Shown here: in pieces, positions 1-9,382 of the stretch
Position numbering within the stretch: the first letter of the stretch is position 1
Layout of the letters: the number at the start of each line of letters is the position of its first letter
Made by a program: the position numbers and the translations under genes
NCBI RefSeq assembly: GCF_036388275.1
Contig: NZ_DASVSF010000076.1
Location: 68,324 to 132,323 of the forward strand
DNA: 64,000 bases
DNA from: Longimicrobium sp.
GTDB taxonomy: Bacteria > Gemmatimonadota > Gemmatimonadetes > Longimicrobiales > Longimicrobiaceae
Reading direction: 5' to 3'
The notes under the pieces: model-generated
Databases searched by the model: none
What the model was told of the DNA's origin: nothing
Seen by the model: the letters and a program-made list of their open reading frames with translations, nothing else

Positions 1-798
1 CGATCGGGGCGGGTGGGCAACCGCGGCGGCGAGGCGCGGGTGAGGGTGGGGGCGCCGCCCGCGGCGGGGCTGCAGTGGGAGCTGGTGGCCACCGGGGCAG
101 TGAACCGGAACCGGCTGGAGGAGCTCGAAGGCGGGCCCATCATCCTCGGCATCACGGGCCAGTTCGCCCGCGAGGGGTTTCCGGTGGGCGGGTTCTACGT
201 ACGGCGGATCACGGGGTTCGCGGACCGCAACGGCGACGGCGTGATCGGCAACGCCGGGTGCACCACCTCCGACACGTCCGCGTGCGAGGTGCAGGTGAGC
301 GACGACCCGGAGTTCGCCGGTTCGCCCGATCCCACCCGCATGCTCGGGCTCCGCGGCCGGATCCGGCTGGGCTGGGTGGAACTCTCGGCACTGCTGGACC
401 ACCAGGGTGGGGTGCACCGGGCCAACGTCACGGACCGGTTCCGTTGCCACTCCCCCGTACAGGCGTGCCGCGCCAGCTACGATCCGTCGGCGTCCCTGGA
501 AGAGCAGGCGCGGCTGGTGGCCTTCGCCGTGCCCGGCTACCTCCAGGTGGAGGACGCGAGCTTCACCCGCGTGCGCGAGGCGGCGGTCACGCTCTCGGTG
601 CCCGGGCGCTGGGCCCGCCTGCTTGGAGGCCGCGGCGCGGAGCTTACGATCGCGGGCCGCAACCTGGCGACCTGGACGCCGTACACCGGCCTGGACCCGG
701 AAACGAACTACCAGGGCGCCAATTCCCTGGTCTTCGCCGAGTTCTTCACCCAGCCCCTTCCGCGCACCGTGACCACCCGGCTCGACGTACGGTTCTAG
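1..798 (+). CDS. TonB-dependent outer-membrane receptor, SusC/RagA type, C-terminal fragment
   Basis: The frame is open from the first base, so the start lies outside the window and 265 codons remain. The visible part is the last strands of an outer-membrane beta-barrel: alternating aromatic and polar residues, the segment GRNLATWTPYTGLDPE that SusC/RagA-type receptors carry near their end, and a terminal phenylalanine (LDVRF), the usual signal for the BAM machinery. Such receptors import oligomers or metal chelates using TonB energy, often with a SusD lipoprotein. No SusD gene follows here; a strong hairpin closes the unit. The substrate cannot be read from this fragment. Confidence 0.85.
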   Translation, partial: RSGRVGNRGGEARVRVGAPPAAGLQWELVATGAVNRNRLEELEGGPIILGITGQFAREGFPVGGFYVRRITGFADRNGDGVIGNAGCTTSDTSACEVQVSDDPEFAGSPDPTRMLGLRGRIRLGWVELSALLDHQGGVHRANVTDRFRCHSPVQACRASYDPSASLEEQARLVAFAVPGYLQVEDASFTRVREAAVTLSVPGRWARLLGGRGAELTIAGRNLATWTPYTGLDPETNYQGANSLVFAEFFTQPLPRTVTTRLDVRF

Positions 799-829
799 CG
801 GAAGGAGCCGCCGCGATCCCGGCGCGTCA

Positions 830-874
830 GGACAAGAGGCCGGCGGGGAATCACTCCCCGCCGGCCTCTTGTCC
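830..874 (+). terminator. Strong hairpin after the TonB receptor gene
   Basis: A 20-bp perfect stem (830-849 with 855-874) with a five-base loop starts 31 bases after the receptor stop. There is no T-run, so it is either a factor-assisted terminator or an mRNA 3'-end stabiliser. Confidence 0.7.
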
Positions 875-1246
875 ACGCCGCTTGCCACGGCCAGCCGACC
901 TGCAGGGTGTCGTTTGACCGAAATACTTGGACGCTTTTAACGTAAGTCCTTGAACACAGCGTCCGATGCGACATCTGTCGTGGGCGCGGTCGAGGCCGAA
1001 GAGGCTCAGCTCGCTCTTGAGGACACGCTGGGGACCTGATCGGCACCTCGGGAGGTCGAGGTGGAGTTGAACGGAGAAGACCGCGCCGGTAGATTGTTCT
1101 CCCTAAGGATCTTCGCTGCTCTGAGGAGCAGCCCATGGGAAACGCGCAGGGCCCCTTGGGATCTGAATCCCAAGGGGCCCTGACAGTCCCGGGGAGATGC
1201 CTTGCGGCAGAGGTCCCTGGGCTCCGACGACGAATGTACACGACTC
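875..1246. other. Non-coding stretch before the Abi-like gene
   Basis: I see no convincing gene here. Base composition is less GC-rich than the surroundings, especially near 920-960. The only clear structure is the hairpin at 1147-1182. A TTG at 1202, preceded by GGGGAG at 1191-1196, could extend the next gene by 15 codons. Confidence 0.5.
1147..1182. terminator. Hairpin upstream of the Abi-like gene
   Basis: A 16-bp perfect stem (1147-1162 with 1167-1182) and a CTGA loop. There is no T-tract on either side. It lies 64 bases before the ATG of the Abi-like gene and may insulate it from upstream transcription or fold in its leader. Confidence 0.55.
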
Positions 1247-2035
1247 ATGAGCATAATGCAAGGGGCTGACCCAGAAGCGGTGGAGATACTCTCTCGGGAT
1301 CGACTCGAGGGATTTCGCGATAAGGACGACGAGAGCGACAAGGTACTCGTAGGCCGGTACCTGCTCAATGCGGCGATTGCGGAGGCCCTGCATCCTCTGC
1401 TGCACGCTGTAGAAGTCGTTCTCCGCAACCGCCTGAACGAGGCCGTGTCGGCCAAGTACCCGATCGAAGCCGACCTACCGGACCAGTACCACGACTATCC
1501 GTCCTGGCTCGACGCGACGGCAGGCCCTGTCACGGAATCCCACCAGAAGCACGTTGTAGAGGCCAAAAACAAGGTTCACAAGGAGCTTAGGCGACAGTAT
1601 GGGCCCGGTTTGGCTTCAGCTCGGCGGATGCGGACTCCTGGGCGTCTGGTAGCAGCTCTTCCCTTCAGCTTTTGGGTGTTCCTCTTCGATACCGATTACT
1701 CAGGGACCCGCGATGCGCCGGGAAATTTCTGGCCAGAGCTTCTACCGGCAGTGTTCCCACACAAGAAACCAAGCGTACCGCTCAACGTCATCCGAAGCCG
1801 CTTGAGACATCTGCTCGTGGTTCGGAACCGCGTCATGCACCACGAGCGGATCCATCCGTACTCCGCGGGCAAGGGATTGCCATGGAATCCCATGACAATT
1901 CGGCGCGAGATTCTGGAGCTTCTGGGGTGGATGAGTCCGAGAGCCGAGAAGTTGGTGGGCCGCTTCGACCGCCTGCCCGAGGTCATGGACCCGCTCAACC
2001 TCAGGTACTTACGATGGACCCCTTGGCTGTTCTGA
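1247..2035 (+). CDS. Abi-like (Abi_2 type) protein with HEPN Rx4H motif
   Basis: A 262-residue protein resembling the Abi_2/AbiD/AbiF group of phage-exclusion proteins. Early in the protein is a helix with HAVEVVLRNRLNEAV, and near residue 200 is the RNRVMHH segment, which fits the Rx4H catalytic motif of HEPN ribonucleases. The family is thought to cleave RNA and stop growth on infection; that role is inferred here. Codon use is less GC-biased than in neighbouring genes, with more A/T third positions, suggesting acquisition by transfer. It stands alone with no evident antitoxin. The start is uncertain: ATG 1247 is chosen, ATG 1256 and TTG 1202 (which has a better ribosome site) are alternatives. 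Confidence 0.75.
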   Translation: MSIMQGADPEAVEILSRDRLEGFRDKDDESDKVLVGRYLLNAAIAEALHPLLHAVEVVLRNRLNEAVSAKYPIEADLPDQYHDYPSWLDATAGPVTESHQKHVVEAKNKVHKELRRQYGPGLASARRMRTPGRLVAALPFSFWVFLFDTDYSGTRDAPGNFWPELLPAVFPHKKPSVPLNVIRSRLRHLLVVRNRVMHHERIHPYSAGKGLPWNPMTIRREILELLGWMSPRAEKLVGRFDRLPEVMDPLNLRYLRWTPWLF

Positions 2036-2380
2036 CAGCACCGGATGTGGTCCGTTGGCGACGAGCGAGATGGGGGGCTCAGGACGACGGCGACGCGGGT
2101 CTACAGTGATGAGAGGGCAAGCCGCTCAGACAGAGATGCGAGCATCTCAACGGCGCCCCGGATCAGGGACCGGTGCAGACGCACGAACTCACCCCTCCTG
2201 CGGGGTAGCCCATTGAGCCCAAGGGCGCCGAGCGCGGCTCTGGCCATCTGTAGCCCCCCAGATCGGACCACCTACGGTAACCCCGGGCGAGCCCGAATAG
2301 CGACCTTGGCAGGATCGTGGCAGTATCCAAGCACTTCCGCGAAACCTGTTCACGTACTTCCGTGCATCGACAGCGGGCCG
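2036..2380. other. Intergenic stretch between converging Abi-like gene and gyrB
   Basis: No gene is supported here. A minus-strand frame of 48 codons (2101-2247) begins with ATG but has no recognisable product. No clear terminator hairpin for either converging gene was found. Confidence 0.4.
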
Positions 2381-4348
<1,968 letters not shown>

Positions 4349-4417
4349 GGCTTCGGGGTATCGTGTTCCGGTTACGTAATCAGTGCATCCAGTACACCGT
4401 ATGGACGCCGAAGTTCA

Positions 4418-4496
4418 GGGACAGGTACCGAGTGCCAGGTACCAAGTGCCAAGTAACGCCGTCTGGTACTTGGCACTAGTCACTTGGCACTGTCCC
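4418..4496. repeat. Inverted array of AGTGCCAAGT words between dciA and gyrB
   Basis: The spacer is bounded by GGGACAG (4418-4424) and CTGTCCC (4490-4496). The left half has AGTGCC at 4431 and AGTGCCAAGT at 4445-4454; the right half has the reverse complement ACTTGGCACT at 4468-4477 and 4482-4491. The array starts three bases below the dciA stop codon. Its layout matches the 9-mer arrays around the YceI gene, with a different word. Confidence 0.75.
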
Positions 4497-4498
4497 AA

Positions 4499-4864
4499 CT
4501 ACCCGTTCCTCATCACGAAGACGATCTGCTCGATGCGGCCGTCCTTCTTGCCGGCGTTCACGTGCCGCATCAGGTCGTGCTTCATCATGTTCAGCTCCAT
4601 CATCCACGCGCTGGTATTGACGGCCACGAACAGGGTGCCCTCGGAAACGCGCAGCGGCTCGGTGACGGCGGCGATGCCCGGGCCCACGCGCTGCTCCCAC
4701 TCGGGGATCACGGCCGCGGCCTCTACCTTGGGCGCCAGCCCGCTGCGGGCAAGGTAGCGCGCAAGGACGTCGCCCACGGCCTGGGGCTGTCCGGTGCTGG
4801 GCTCTCGCTTGCGGCTCACGGCGTGGGGAATCTGGCGATGCAGGACGGAGGTACAATGTAGCAT
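4499..4864 (-). CDS. dciA: DciA family (DUF721) protein, predicted replicative-helicase operator
   Basis: A 121-residue protein of the DUF721 family. DciA is the ancestral factor that helps load the DnaB helicase and replaces DnaC/DnaI in most bacteria. The core DVLARYLARSGL, PEWEQRVGPGIA and VAVNTSAWMMELNM corresponds to the KH-like fold that binds the helicase and DNA. Its position between recF and gyrB on the same strand supports the call. The start is uncertain: ATG 4864 lacks a ribosome site, and GTG 4819 would give a protein beginning VSRKREPSTG, more typical of the family. Confidence 0.85.
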   Translation of the reverse strand: MLHCTSVLHRQIPHAVSRKREPSTGQPQAVGDVLARYLARSGLAPKVEAAAVIPEWEQRVGPGIAAVTEPLRVSEGTLFVAVNTSAWMMELNMMKHDLMRHVNAGKKDGRIEQIVFVMRNG

Positions 4865-5015
4865 CGCGCGCGCGCGTACGAAACCACCGGCGCCCCGTGT
4901 AAACACTTTCCGCGCGTCCTCCGTCACACACCCGTAACCCCGTCGGGCGCCCGGCACCTTCCGCGGGCGGGGCTGGCCTCCCCGCCCGCAATTGCTCCAG
5001 CGAAAGACCATCTCC

Positions 5016-6098
5016 ATGTCATCCGCTTCCCTTCCCATCGCTCTTCGTCTGGCCATGACCGCGCTGTTCCTGGCCGTCGCCGCCCCGGCCGCGGCGCAGC
5101 AGAACGACGATCTTCCCGTCGACCCCGCCACCCGCGACCGCCTGGTGGCCTTCGTCGCCCAGCGCGTCGGCGACGGCTACGTGAACCCCGCCGTCGGCCG
5201 GCGGGTGAGCGACGGAGTCATGGCGCTGCACCGCGCCGGGCGCTACGGTGCGCTGGGCACCGCTTCGGCGCTCACCGACACCCTGACCGCCGACCTGCGG
5301 CGCATCGGCAGCGACAGCCACCTGCAGGTGGTGTTCAGCGTGCGCCCGCGCCCCATGTCCGCCGGGGGCGCACCTTCCCCGGACGAGGCGCGCAGGCAGC
5401 GCGAGGCCGCGGCGGCGCGCAACTTCGGATGGCACCGCGTGGAAAGGCTGGACGGCAACGTGGGATACATCGAGGTGGGCCGGTTCGAGCCCCTGGAAGA
5501 CGCCGGCCCCGTGATGGCGGCGGCCATGCGGTTCCTGTCCAACACCGACGCGATCATCGTGGACCTGCAGACCAACGGCGGCGGACACGCGCAGACGGTG
5601 AACGCCTTCGTCTCGTACTTCCTTCCGCCCGGGGTGCACGTGTCCACTCTCCATCGCCGCGACCCGGCAGACTCCGTGCGCGCGGTGACGGATTCGGTGC
5701 TCCCGGCGCCGCGCTACCTGGACCGCCCCGTCTTCGTGCTGACCGCCGCGCGCACCTACTCCGGCGCGGAGGGGTTCACCTACGGCCTGCGGATGCGTGG
5801 CCGGGCGACCGTGGTGGGCGAGCGCACGCGGGGCGGCGCCAACCCGGGCGAGTGGCAGCAGATGAACGAACACTTCGCCGTCTTCGTCCCCACCGCACGC
5901 GTGGCCGACGCCGTGACGGGGGGCAACTGGGAGGGCGCGGGCATCCAGCCCGACATCGCCGCCGCGCCGCGCGAGGGACTTGCGACCGCGCACACGGCGG
6001 CGCTCCAGAAGCTGCTGGCGGAGCGCCCGGACTCCCCGCGCGCGCCGATGTGGCGCGAGGCGCTGGAGCGGCTGCGCGGCCGGGCGTCCGCACCGTGA
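5016..6098 (+). CDS. Secreted S41-family peptidase
   Basis: A 360-residue secreted S41 (tail-specific protease/IRBP-like) peptidase. Residues 1-28 form a signal peptide ending APAAAQ. An N-terminal helical domain (about 35-115) is followed by the catalytic domain, with GNVGYIEVGRFEP, a VDLQTNGGGHAQTVNAF strand-turn, and TYSGAEGFTYGL, where the serine is the expected nucleophile. GERTRGGANPGE follows. No PDZ domain is evident. ATG 5016 is chosen because the signal peptide starts there; an in-frame start lies at 4992. It begins a plus-strand group with an ECF sigma factor twelve bases downstream, inserted between dciA and recF. The substrate is unknown. Confidence 0.88.
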   Translation: MSSASLPIALRLAMTALFLAVAAPAAAQQNDDLPVDPATRDRLVAFVAQRVGDGYVNPAVGRRVSDGVMALHRAGRYGALGTASALTDTLTADLRRIGSDSHLQVVFSVRPRPMSAGGAPSPDEARRQREAAAARNFGWHRVERLDGNVGYIEVGRFEPLEDAGPVMAAAMRFLSNTDAIIVDLQTNGGGHAQTVNAFVSYFLPPGVHVSTLHRRDPADSVRAVTDSVLPAPRYLDRPVFVLTAARTYSGAEGFTYGLRMRGRATVVGERTRGGANPGEWQQMNEHFAVFVPTARVADAVTGGNWEGAGIQPDIAAAPREGLATAHTAALQKLLAERPDSPRAPMWREALERLRGRASAP

Positions 6099-6110
6099 AG
6101 AGGAGTGGCC

Positions 6111-6698
6111 GTGGGCGATGAGCTGCCGGGCGACCTGGAGGCGCTGGCCGCCGCCGCGAGGTCGTCGCCTTCGGACGCCGGCCCCGCCATCGCCGCCCTG
6201 CTGGCGGCCTCGCGGGAGCGGGTGTACCGCTGGGCCCTCGTTCGCACGGGAGACCCCGACGACGCCGACGACGTGGCGCAGGAGGTGTCGATGGCCCTTC
6301 ACCGGCGGCTGCACCAGTTCGGTGGGCGCTCGCGATTCAGCACCTGGCTGTACCGCCTCGCGGCAAACGCCGCCGCCGAGCTCCACCGCCGCAGCCGCCG
6401 TCGCAGCGAGGTGCACGGCCTGGCTTCGGACGAAACGGTCACCGCCGCGATGGACGAGCGGATCGCGGGGCTGCCCGACCGCCGCATCGCGGACACGGTC
6501 CACGGGTTCTTCGCCGGGCTCCCCGACCGCCAGCGCGAGCTGGTGGACCTGGTGGACCTGCAGGGCTACACCGCGGCCCAGGCGGCGGAGATGCTGGAGA
6601 TCGAACCCGCCACGGCGCGCACCCACCTGTTCCGCGGCCGGCGCGCGCTGCGGGAGCGGCTCCTGGAAACGTACCCCACCCTGAGGGAAGACCGGTGA
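6111..6698 (+). CDS. ECF-type RNA polymerase sigma factor
   Basis: A sigma-70 family extracytoplasmic-function factor of 195 residues. Region 2 (about 30-95) has DPDDADDVAQEVSMALHRRLHQF and STWLYRLAANAAAELHRRSRR, which bind core polymerase and the -10 element. Region 4 (about 135-190) has LPDRQRELVDLVDLQGYTAA and the recognition helix PATARTHLFRGRRALRERL. GTG 6111 is preferred to GTG 6105 because AGGAG at 6101-6105 is spaced five bases from it. The stop overlaps the anti-sigma start (GTGA), implying translational coupling. It is probably held inactive at the membrane by the next gene's product and may control this group. Confidence 0.93.
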   Translation: MGDELPGDLEALAAAARSSPSDAGPAIAALLAASRERVYRWALVRTGDPDDADDVAQEVSMALHRRLHQFGGRSRFSTWLYRLAANAAAELHRRSRRRSEVHGLASDETVTAAMDERIAGLPDRRIADTVHGFFAGLPDRQRELVDLVDLQGYTAAQAAEMLEIEPATARTHLFRGRRALRERLLETYPTLREDR

Positions 6699-7168
6699 CG
6701 ATGACCTGCGCCCAGGCGCTGGACCAAATGCTGGAAGCCGAGCCCGCGGAACTGCACGCGGATGCTCCGGGTGCGCTCGCCGGACACCTTCGCGGCTGCG
6801 ACGCCTGCCGGAGCGCAGCCCAGCGGATATTGGCGGCACAGGCGGATCTCGCGTCCGGGCTCGCCGCGCTGTCCGCCGCGGGCGTGCGGGAGGAGGTGCG
6901 CGTGCGACCGATCGGAAGCGCCCCGTCCGCCGTGCGGCGCTGGACACTGCGCGCGGCCCTGCCGCTGGCGGCGGCCGCCTCGCTCCTGCTGGTGCTGCGC
7001 CGGCCGTCATCATCGCCCCCGGAATCCTCCCGGGTGGCCGCGGCCGCAATCCAGCGCGACATGATGCACGAGGAGTCCCTGGTGGAGCCCGGCCCCGGAC
7101 AGAGCGCCGCGGTGATTGCCACCCGCGATCCCGAGATCACCGTGGTCTGGCTCTACCCATCCAACTGA
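6695..7168 (+). CDS. Zinc-finger (ZAS-type) anti-sigma factor, membrane-anchored
   Basis: A 157-residue protein whose N-terminal half carries the Hx3Cx2C motif HLRGCDACRS near residues 29-36, the zinc-binding anti-sigma signature that clamps ECF factors. One membrane helix lies near residues 88-103 (LRAALPLAAAASLLLVL), followed by a periplasmic tail of about 50 residues. The start GTG overlaps the sigma stop by four bases. The pair should work as a membrane sensor that frees the sigma factor when the tail is cleaved or changed. The upstream S41 peptidase is a possible processing protease, but that is inference. Confidence 0.88.
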   Translation: MTMTCAQALDQMLEAEPAELHADAPGALAGHLRGCDACRSAAQRILAAQADLASGLAALSAAGVREEVRVRPIGSAPSAVRRWTLRAALPLAAAASLLLVLRRPSSSPPESSRVAAAAIQRDMMHEESLVEPGPGQSAAVIATRDPEITVVWLYPSN

Positions 7169-7187
7169 CCCGAACGGAGTTGATCCG

Positions 7188-7826
7188 ATGACCCGATTTT
7201 TCCGAGCCGCGAGCACCGTGCTGGTGCTGCTGCTGGCCGCCTGCGACAGCGGACGCAACCTGCAGGTGCGCACGTACGAGCTGCACCGGCTTTCGAAGGA
7301 CGAGGCGATGACGCTGGTCACCCCGTACGTGGACGATGGAGGATACCTGAGCGGGAGCGACAAGCTGATCACGGTGCGCACGAGCCCCGCACGGCAGGGA
7401 GAGATTGCGACGGTGCTGGCCAAATTCGACGCGGCGCCCGTGGAGGTGGTGCTCCACTTTCGCGTGGTGGAGGCCAACGGCTTCACCACGCGCGACAGCG
7501 CCCTGGCAGACGTGGAGCCGCTGCTGCGTGGCCTCTTCCGCTACGATGGATACCGCCTGGCGCGCGAAGCCACCGTGCAGGTGACCGAGGGAGGAAAGTT
7601 TTCGCAGGGTACTGGCGGGCCCACGGCCCTGCAGGGACAGGTGGAGCGGGTCACCCGGGTGGGGAACGAGTACCGGGTGAAGGTTTCCATCTCGCTCGCG
7701 GCACCCGGCGGTGCCATGCAGAGCTCTGTCACCGCGGTGGCCGGGAAGACGGTGGTCGTCGGGTCGCAGAAGGAGGGTTCGGCCGCCGGCGCGTGGATCG
7801 TGGTGATGCGCCCGGAGGTTCGCTGA
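7188..7826 (+). CDS. Lipoprotein with secretin N-domain-like fold
   Basis: A 212-residue lipoprotein. The lipobox VLLLAAC places the lipidated cysteine near residue 19. The segment from about 30 to 95 (YELHRLSKDEAMTLVTPYVD, then KLITVRTSPARQGEIATVLAKFD) resembles the short N-domains of secretins, which form ring interfaces in type II/IV systems. The remainder, with a valine-rich strand pattern, is not recognised. No secretin pore domain is present. ATG 7188 has GGAG at 7176-7179. It follows the anti-sigma gene closely and may be part of the ECF regulon. Its stop abuts the convergent recF stop with no spacer. Confidence 0.65.
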   Translation: MTRFFRAASTVLVLLLAACDSGRNLQVRTYELHRLSKDEAMTLVTPYVDDGGYLSGSDKLITVRTSPARQGEIATVLAKFDAAPVEVVLHFRVVEANGFTTRDSALADVEPLLRGLFRYDGYRLAREATVQVTEGGKFSQGTGGPTALQGQVERVTRVGNEYRVKVSISLAAPGGAMQSSVTAVAGKTVVVGSQKEGSAAGAWIVVMRPEVR

Positions 7827-8951
7827 TCAATCCGGGACGACGACGCCCGCGCGGATGCTCCAGCGTGGCAGCGTTTCGCCCCGCAGCTGAAAATCGGTGG
7901 GCTTGGGGGAGGTCAGGATTACCTGGCCCCCCTCTTCGGCCTCGATCCAGTCGACGATGCGCTGCGAGCGGCCGGGGTCCAGCTCGGCGAAAACGTCGTC
8001 CAGCAGGATGATGGGCTCGCGGCCGCGCGCCTGGTGGATGGTCTCGGCCTCCACCATCCGCAGGGCGATGGCGCCCGTCCGCTGCTGCCCGCCGGAGCCA
8101 TAGGTGCGCAATTCCAGCGTGCCGCCCTCGCCCTCCGTGGTGAAGCGCAGGTCGTCGCGGTGCGGCCCTACGAGCGTCATCCCGCGGCGCTGCTCGCGAT
8201 CCGCCGCCCGGCCCAGCGCCTCGCGGAAGGCGGCGGCGATCTCCGCCTCGCCCTTCGCATCGCCCATCTCGGGCGCGGAGGGCGTGTACGACATCCGCCC
8301 CGGCTGCCCGCCCGCCACGCGCTCGTAGTGCGTGCCGAAGCTGTTCGACCGCTCCGCCACCCAGCGGTCCCGCGCCGCCACCACGCGGCTTCCGGCCGTA
8401 ATCAGCCCCTCGTCCCACGCCTCCACCAGCGCGCGCGGGCTGCCCTTGCGCAGCAGCGTGTTGCGCTGGAAGAGCGTTTGGCGGTAGCGCTGCAGCGCGC
8501 CCAGGTAGCCGGGCTCGGCCAGGGAAAGCACGATGTCCAGGAACCGCCGCCTGCCGCCCGGCCCGTCCGCCACGATCTCCACGTCCGACGGCGAAAAGAT
8601 CACCGCGCCCACCTGCCCCAGCGCGGCGCCCAGCCGCTCGGGCTCGGCGCCGTTCACCGTCACCTTCTTCTTGCGCGCCCGCCGGTCGAACGCGGCCGAC
8701 ACGGAGCGGTCCGCGCCCGACGCGTCGGCCAGGCGCGCCTCGGCGCGAAAGACGTCCTCGCCGAATCTCACCAGCTGCTCGTCGGGGGCGCCGCGGAAGG
8801 AGCGGAAGATTTCCAGGTAGTAGACGGCCTCGAGCAGGTTGGTCTTCCCCTGCCCGTTGTCGCCTACGATGGCGGCGCCCTGCGGCGGAAACTCCAGCAC
8901 CTGCTCGGCGAAGTTCCGGTAGTTGCGCAGGTGCAGGCGGTGGAGGAACAA
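7827..8951 (-). CDS. recF: DNA replication and repair protein RecF
   Basis: A 374-residue RecF, the SMC-like ATPase that with RecO and RecR loads RecA at gapped DNA. The N-terminus LHLRNYRNF is characteristic, Walker A GDNGQGKT is at about residues 30-37, and Walker B ILLDDVFAELD lies near 325 after the ABC signature region GSGGQQRTGAIAL. The start is TTG 8951; the open frame continues upstream but runs through a short-repeat spacer and into the toxin gene, so those residues are excluded. Together with dciA and gyrB it recalls the dnaA-dnaN-recF-dciA-gyrB origin cluster. Here recF is split from dciA by about 3 kb of opposite-strand genes. Confidence 0.95.
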   Translation of the reverse strand: MFLHRLHLRNYRNFAEQVLEFPPQGAAIVGDNGQGKTNLLEAVYYLEIFRSFRGAPDEQLVRFGEDVFRAEARLADASGADRSVSAAFDRRARKKKVTVNGAEPERLGAALGQVGAVIFSPSDVEIVADGPGGRRRFLDIVLSLAEPGYLGALQRYRQTLFQRNTLLRKGSPRALVEAWDEGLITAGSRVVAARDRWVAERSNSFGTHYERVAGGQPGRMSYTPSAPEMGDAKGEAEIAAAFREALGRAADREQRRGMTLVGPHRDDLRFTTEGEGGTLELRTYGSGGQQRTGAIALRMVEAETIHQARGREPIILLDDVFAELDPGRSQRIVDWIEAEEGGQVILTSPKPTDFQLRGETLPRWSIRAGVVVPD

Positions 8952-8992
8952 CGATGTGCGTGAGTGCGGGGCGGGAGTGCGGGAGTGCGGAC
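8952..8992 (-). repeat. GCACTC(A/C)C-word spacer before recF
   Basis: The 41-base spacer between the toxin stop and the recF start is built almost only of the word CCGCACTC in imperfect tandem copies (minus strand). The same word recurs at 11521-11560 before the enoyl-CoA hydratase gene. Confidence 0.6.
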
Positions 8993-9382
8993 TCAGCGAA
9001 GCCGGCGAACGCTGCGCTCGCCCACCTGGAACTGGAACGGGCGGCGCTCGCGGGACAGCCGCTTGATCTCGGGCCAGTGCTTGATCACCGTCTGCACGAT
9101 CTGGCAGAGCCGCGGCGAGTTCTTGCCCGGCAGCAGAAAAAACGCGCCCACCCGGTGATCGCGAAGCGCCGCCGCTTCGTGCACCTTGCGGGTGATGCTC
9201 ACGTCGCGGGTGACGATGCACCACCCCCGCTCGCCTGCGTAGCGGATCCAGGTTTCGTCCGGCGTGGCGGGGGCAAAGAGCTCGTTGACGTGCTCCACCT
9301 GCTCACCGAGGACGGTCAGTGCTTCGACCAGCCCCGGCGGCAGGTGGGCATCGAAGAGCAGGGTTACGCCGCCGCCCGCCAT
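8993..9382 (-). CDS. PIN-like toxin of VapC45 type (DUF5615-like)
   Basis: A 129-residue PIN-like nuclease. Conserved acidic positions are visible in LLFDAHLPPGLVEAL, ATPDETWIRYA and CIVTRDVSI, with FFLLPGKN following, the pattern of the VapC45/DUF5615 group of single-strand RNases. It overlaps the upstream gene by 19 bases (9364-9382), so the two are translationally coupled. The partner is a DUF433 protein of 232 residues, matching the unusually large antitoxin of Mycobacterium VapBC45 (from memory about 239 plus 138 residues). It is therefore most likely the toxin of a type II module. The target RNA is unknown. Confidence 0.8.
   Translation of the reverse strand: MAGGGVTLLFDAHLPPGLVEALTVLGEQVEHVNELFAPATPDETWIRYAGERGWCIVTRDVSITRKVHEAAALRDHRVGAFFLLPGKNSPRLCQIVQTVIKHWPEIKRLSRERRPFQFQVGERSVRRLR

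Noticed and set aside
2101..2247. A 48-codon minus-strand frame starting with ATG between the Abi-like gene and gyrB
   Set aside because: Too short, no ribosome site or family resemblance; chance is likely in this composition.
8952..9224. Long N-terminal extension of RecF
   Set aside because: It would overlap the toxin gene and is low-complexity; RecF normally begins at the LHLRNYRNF segment.
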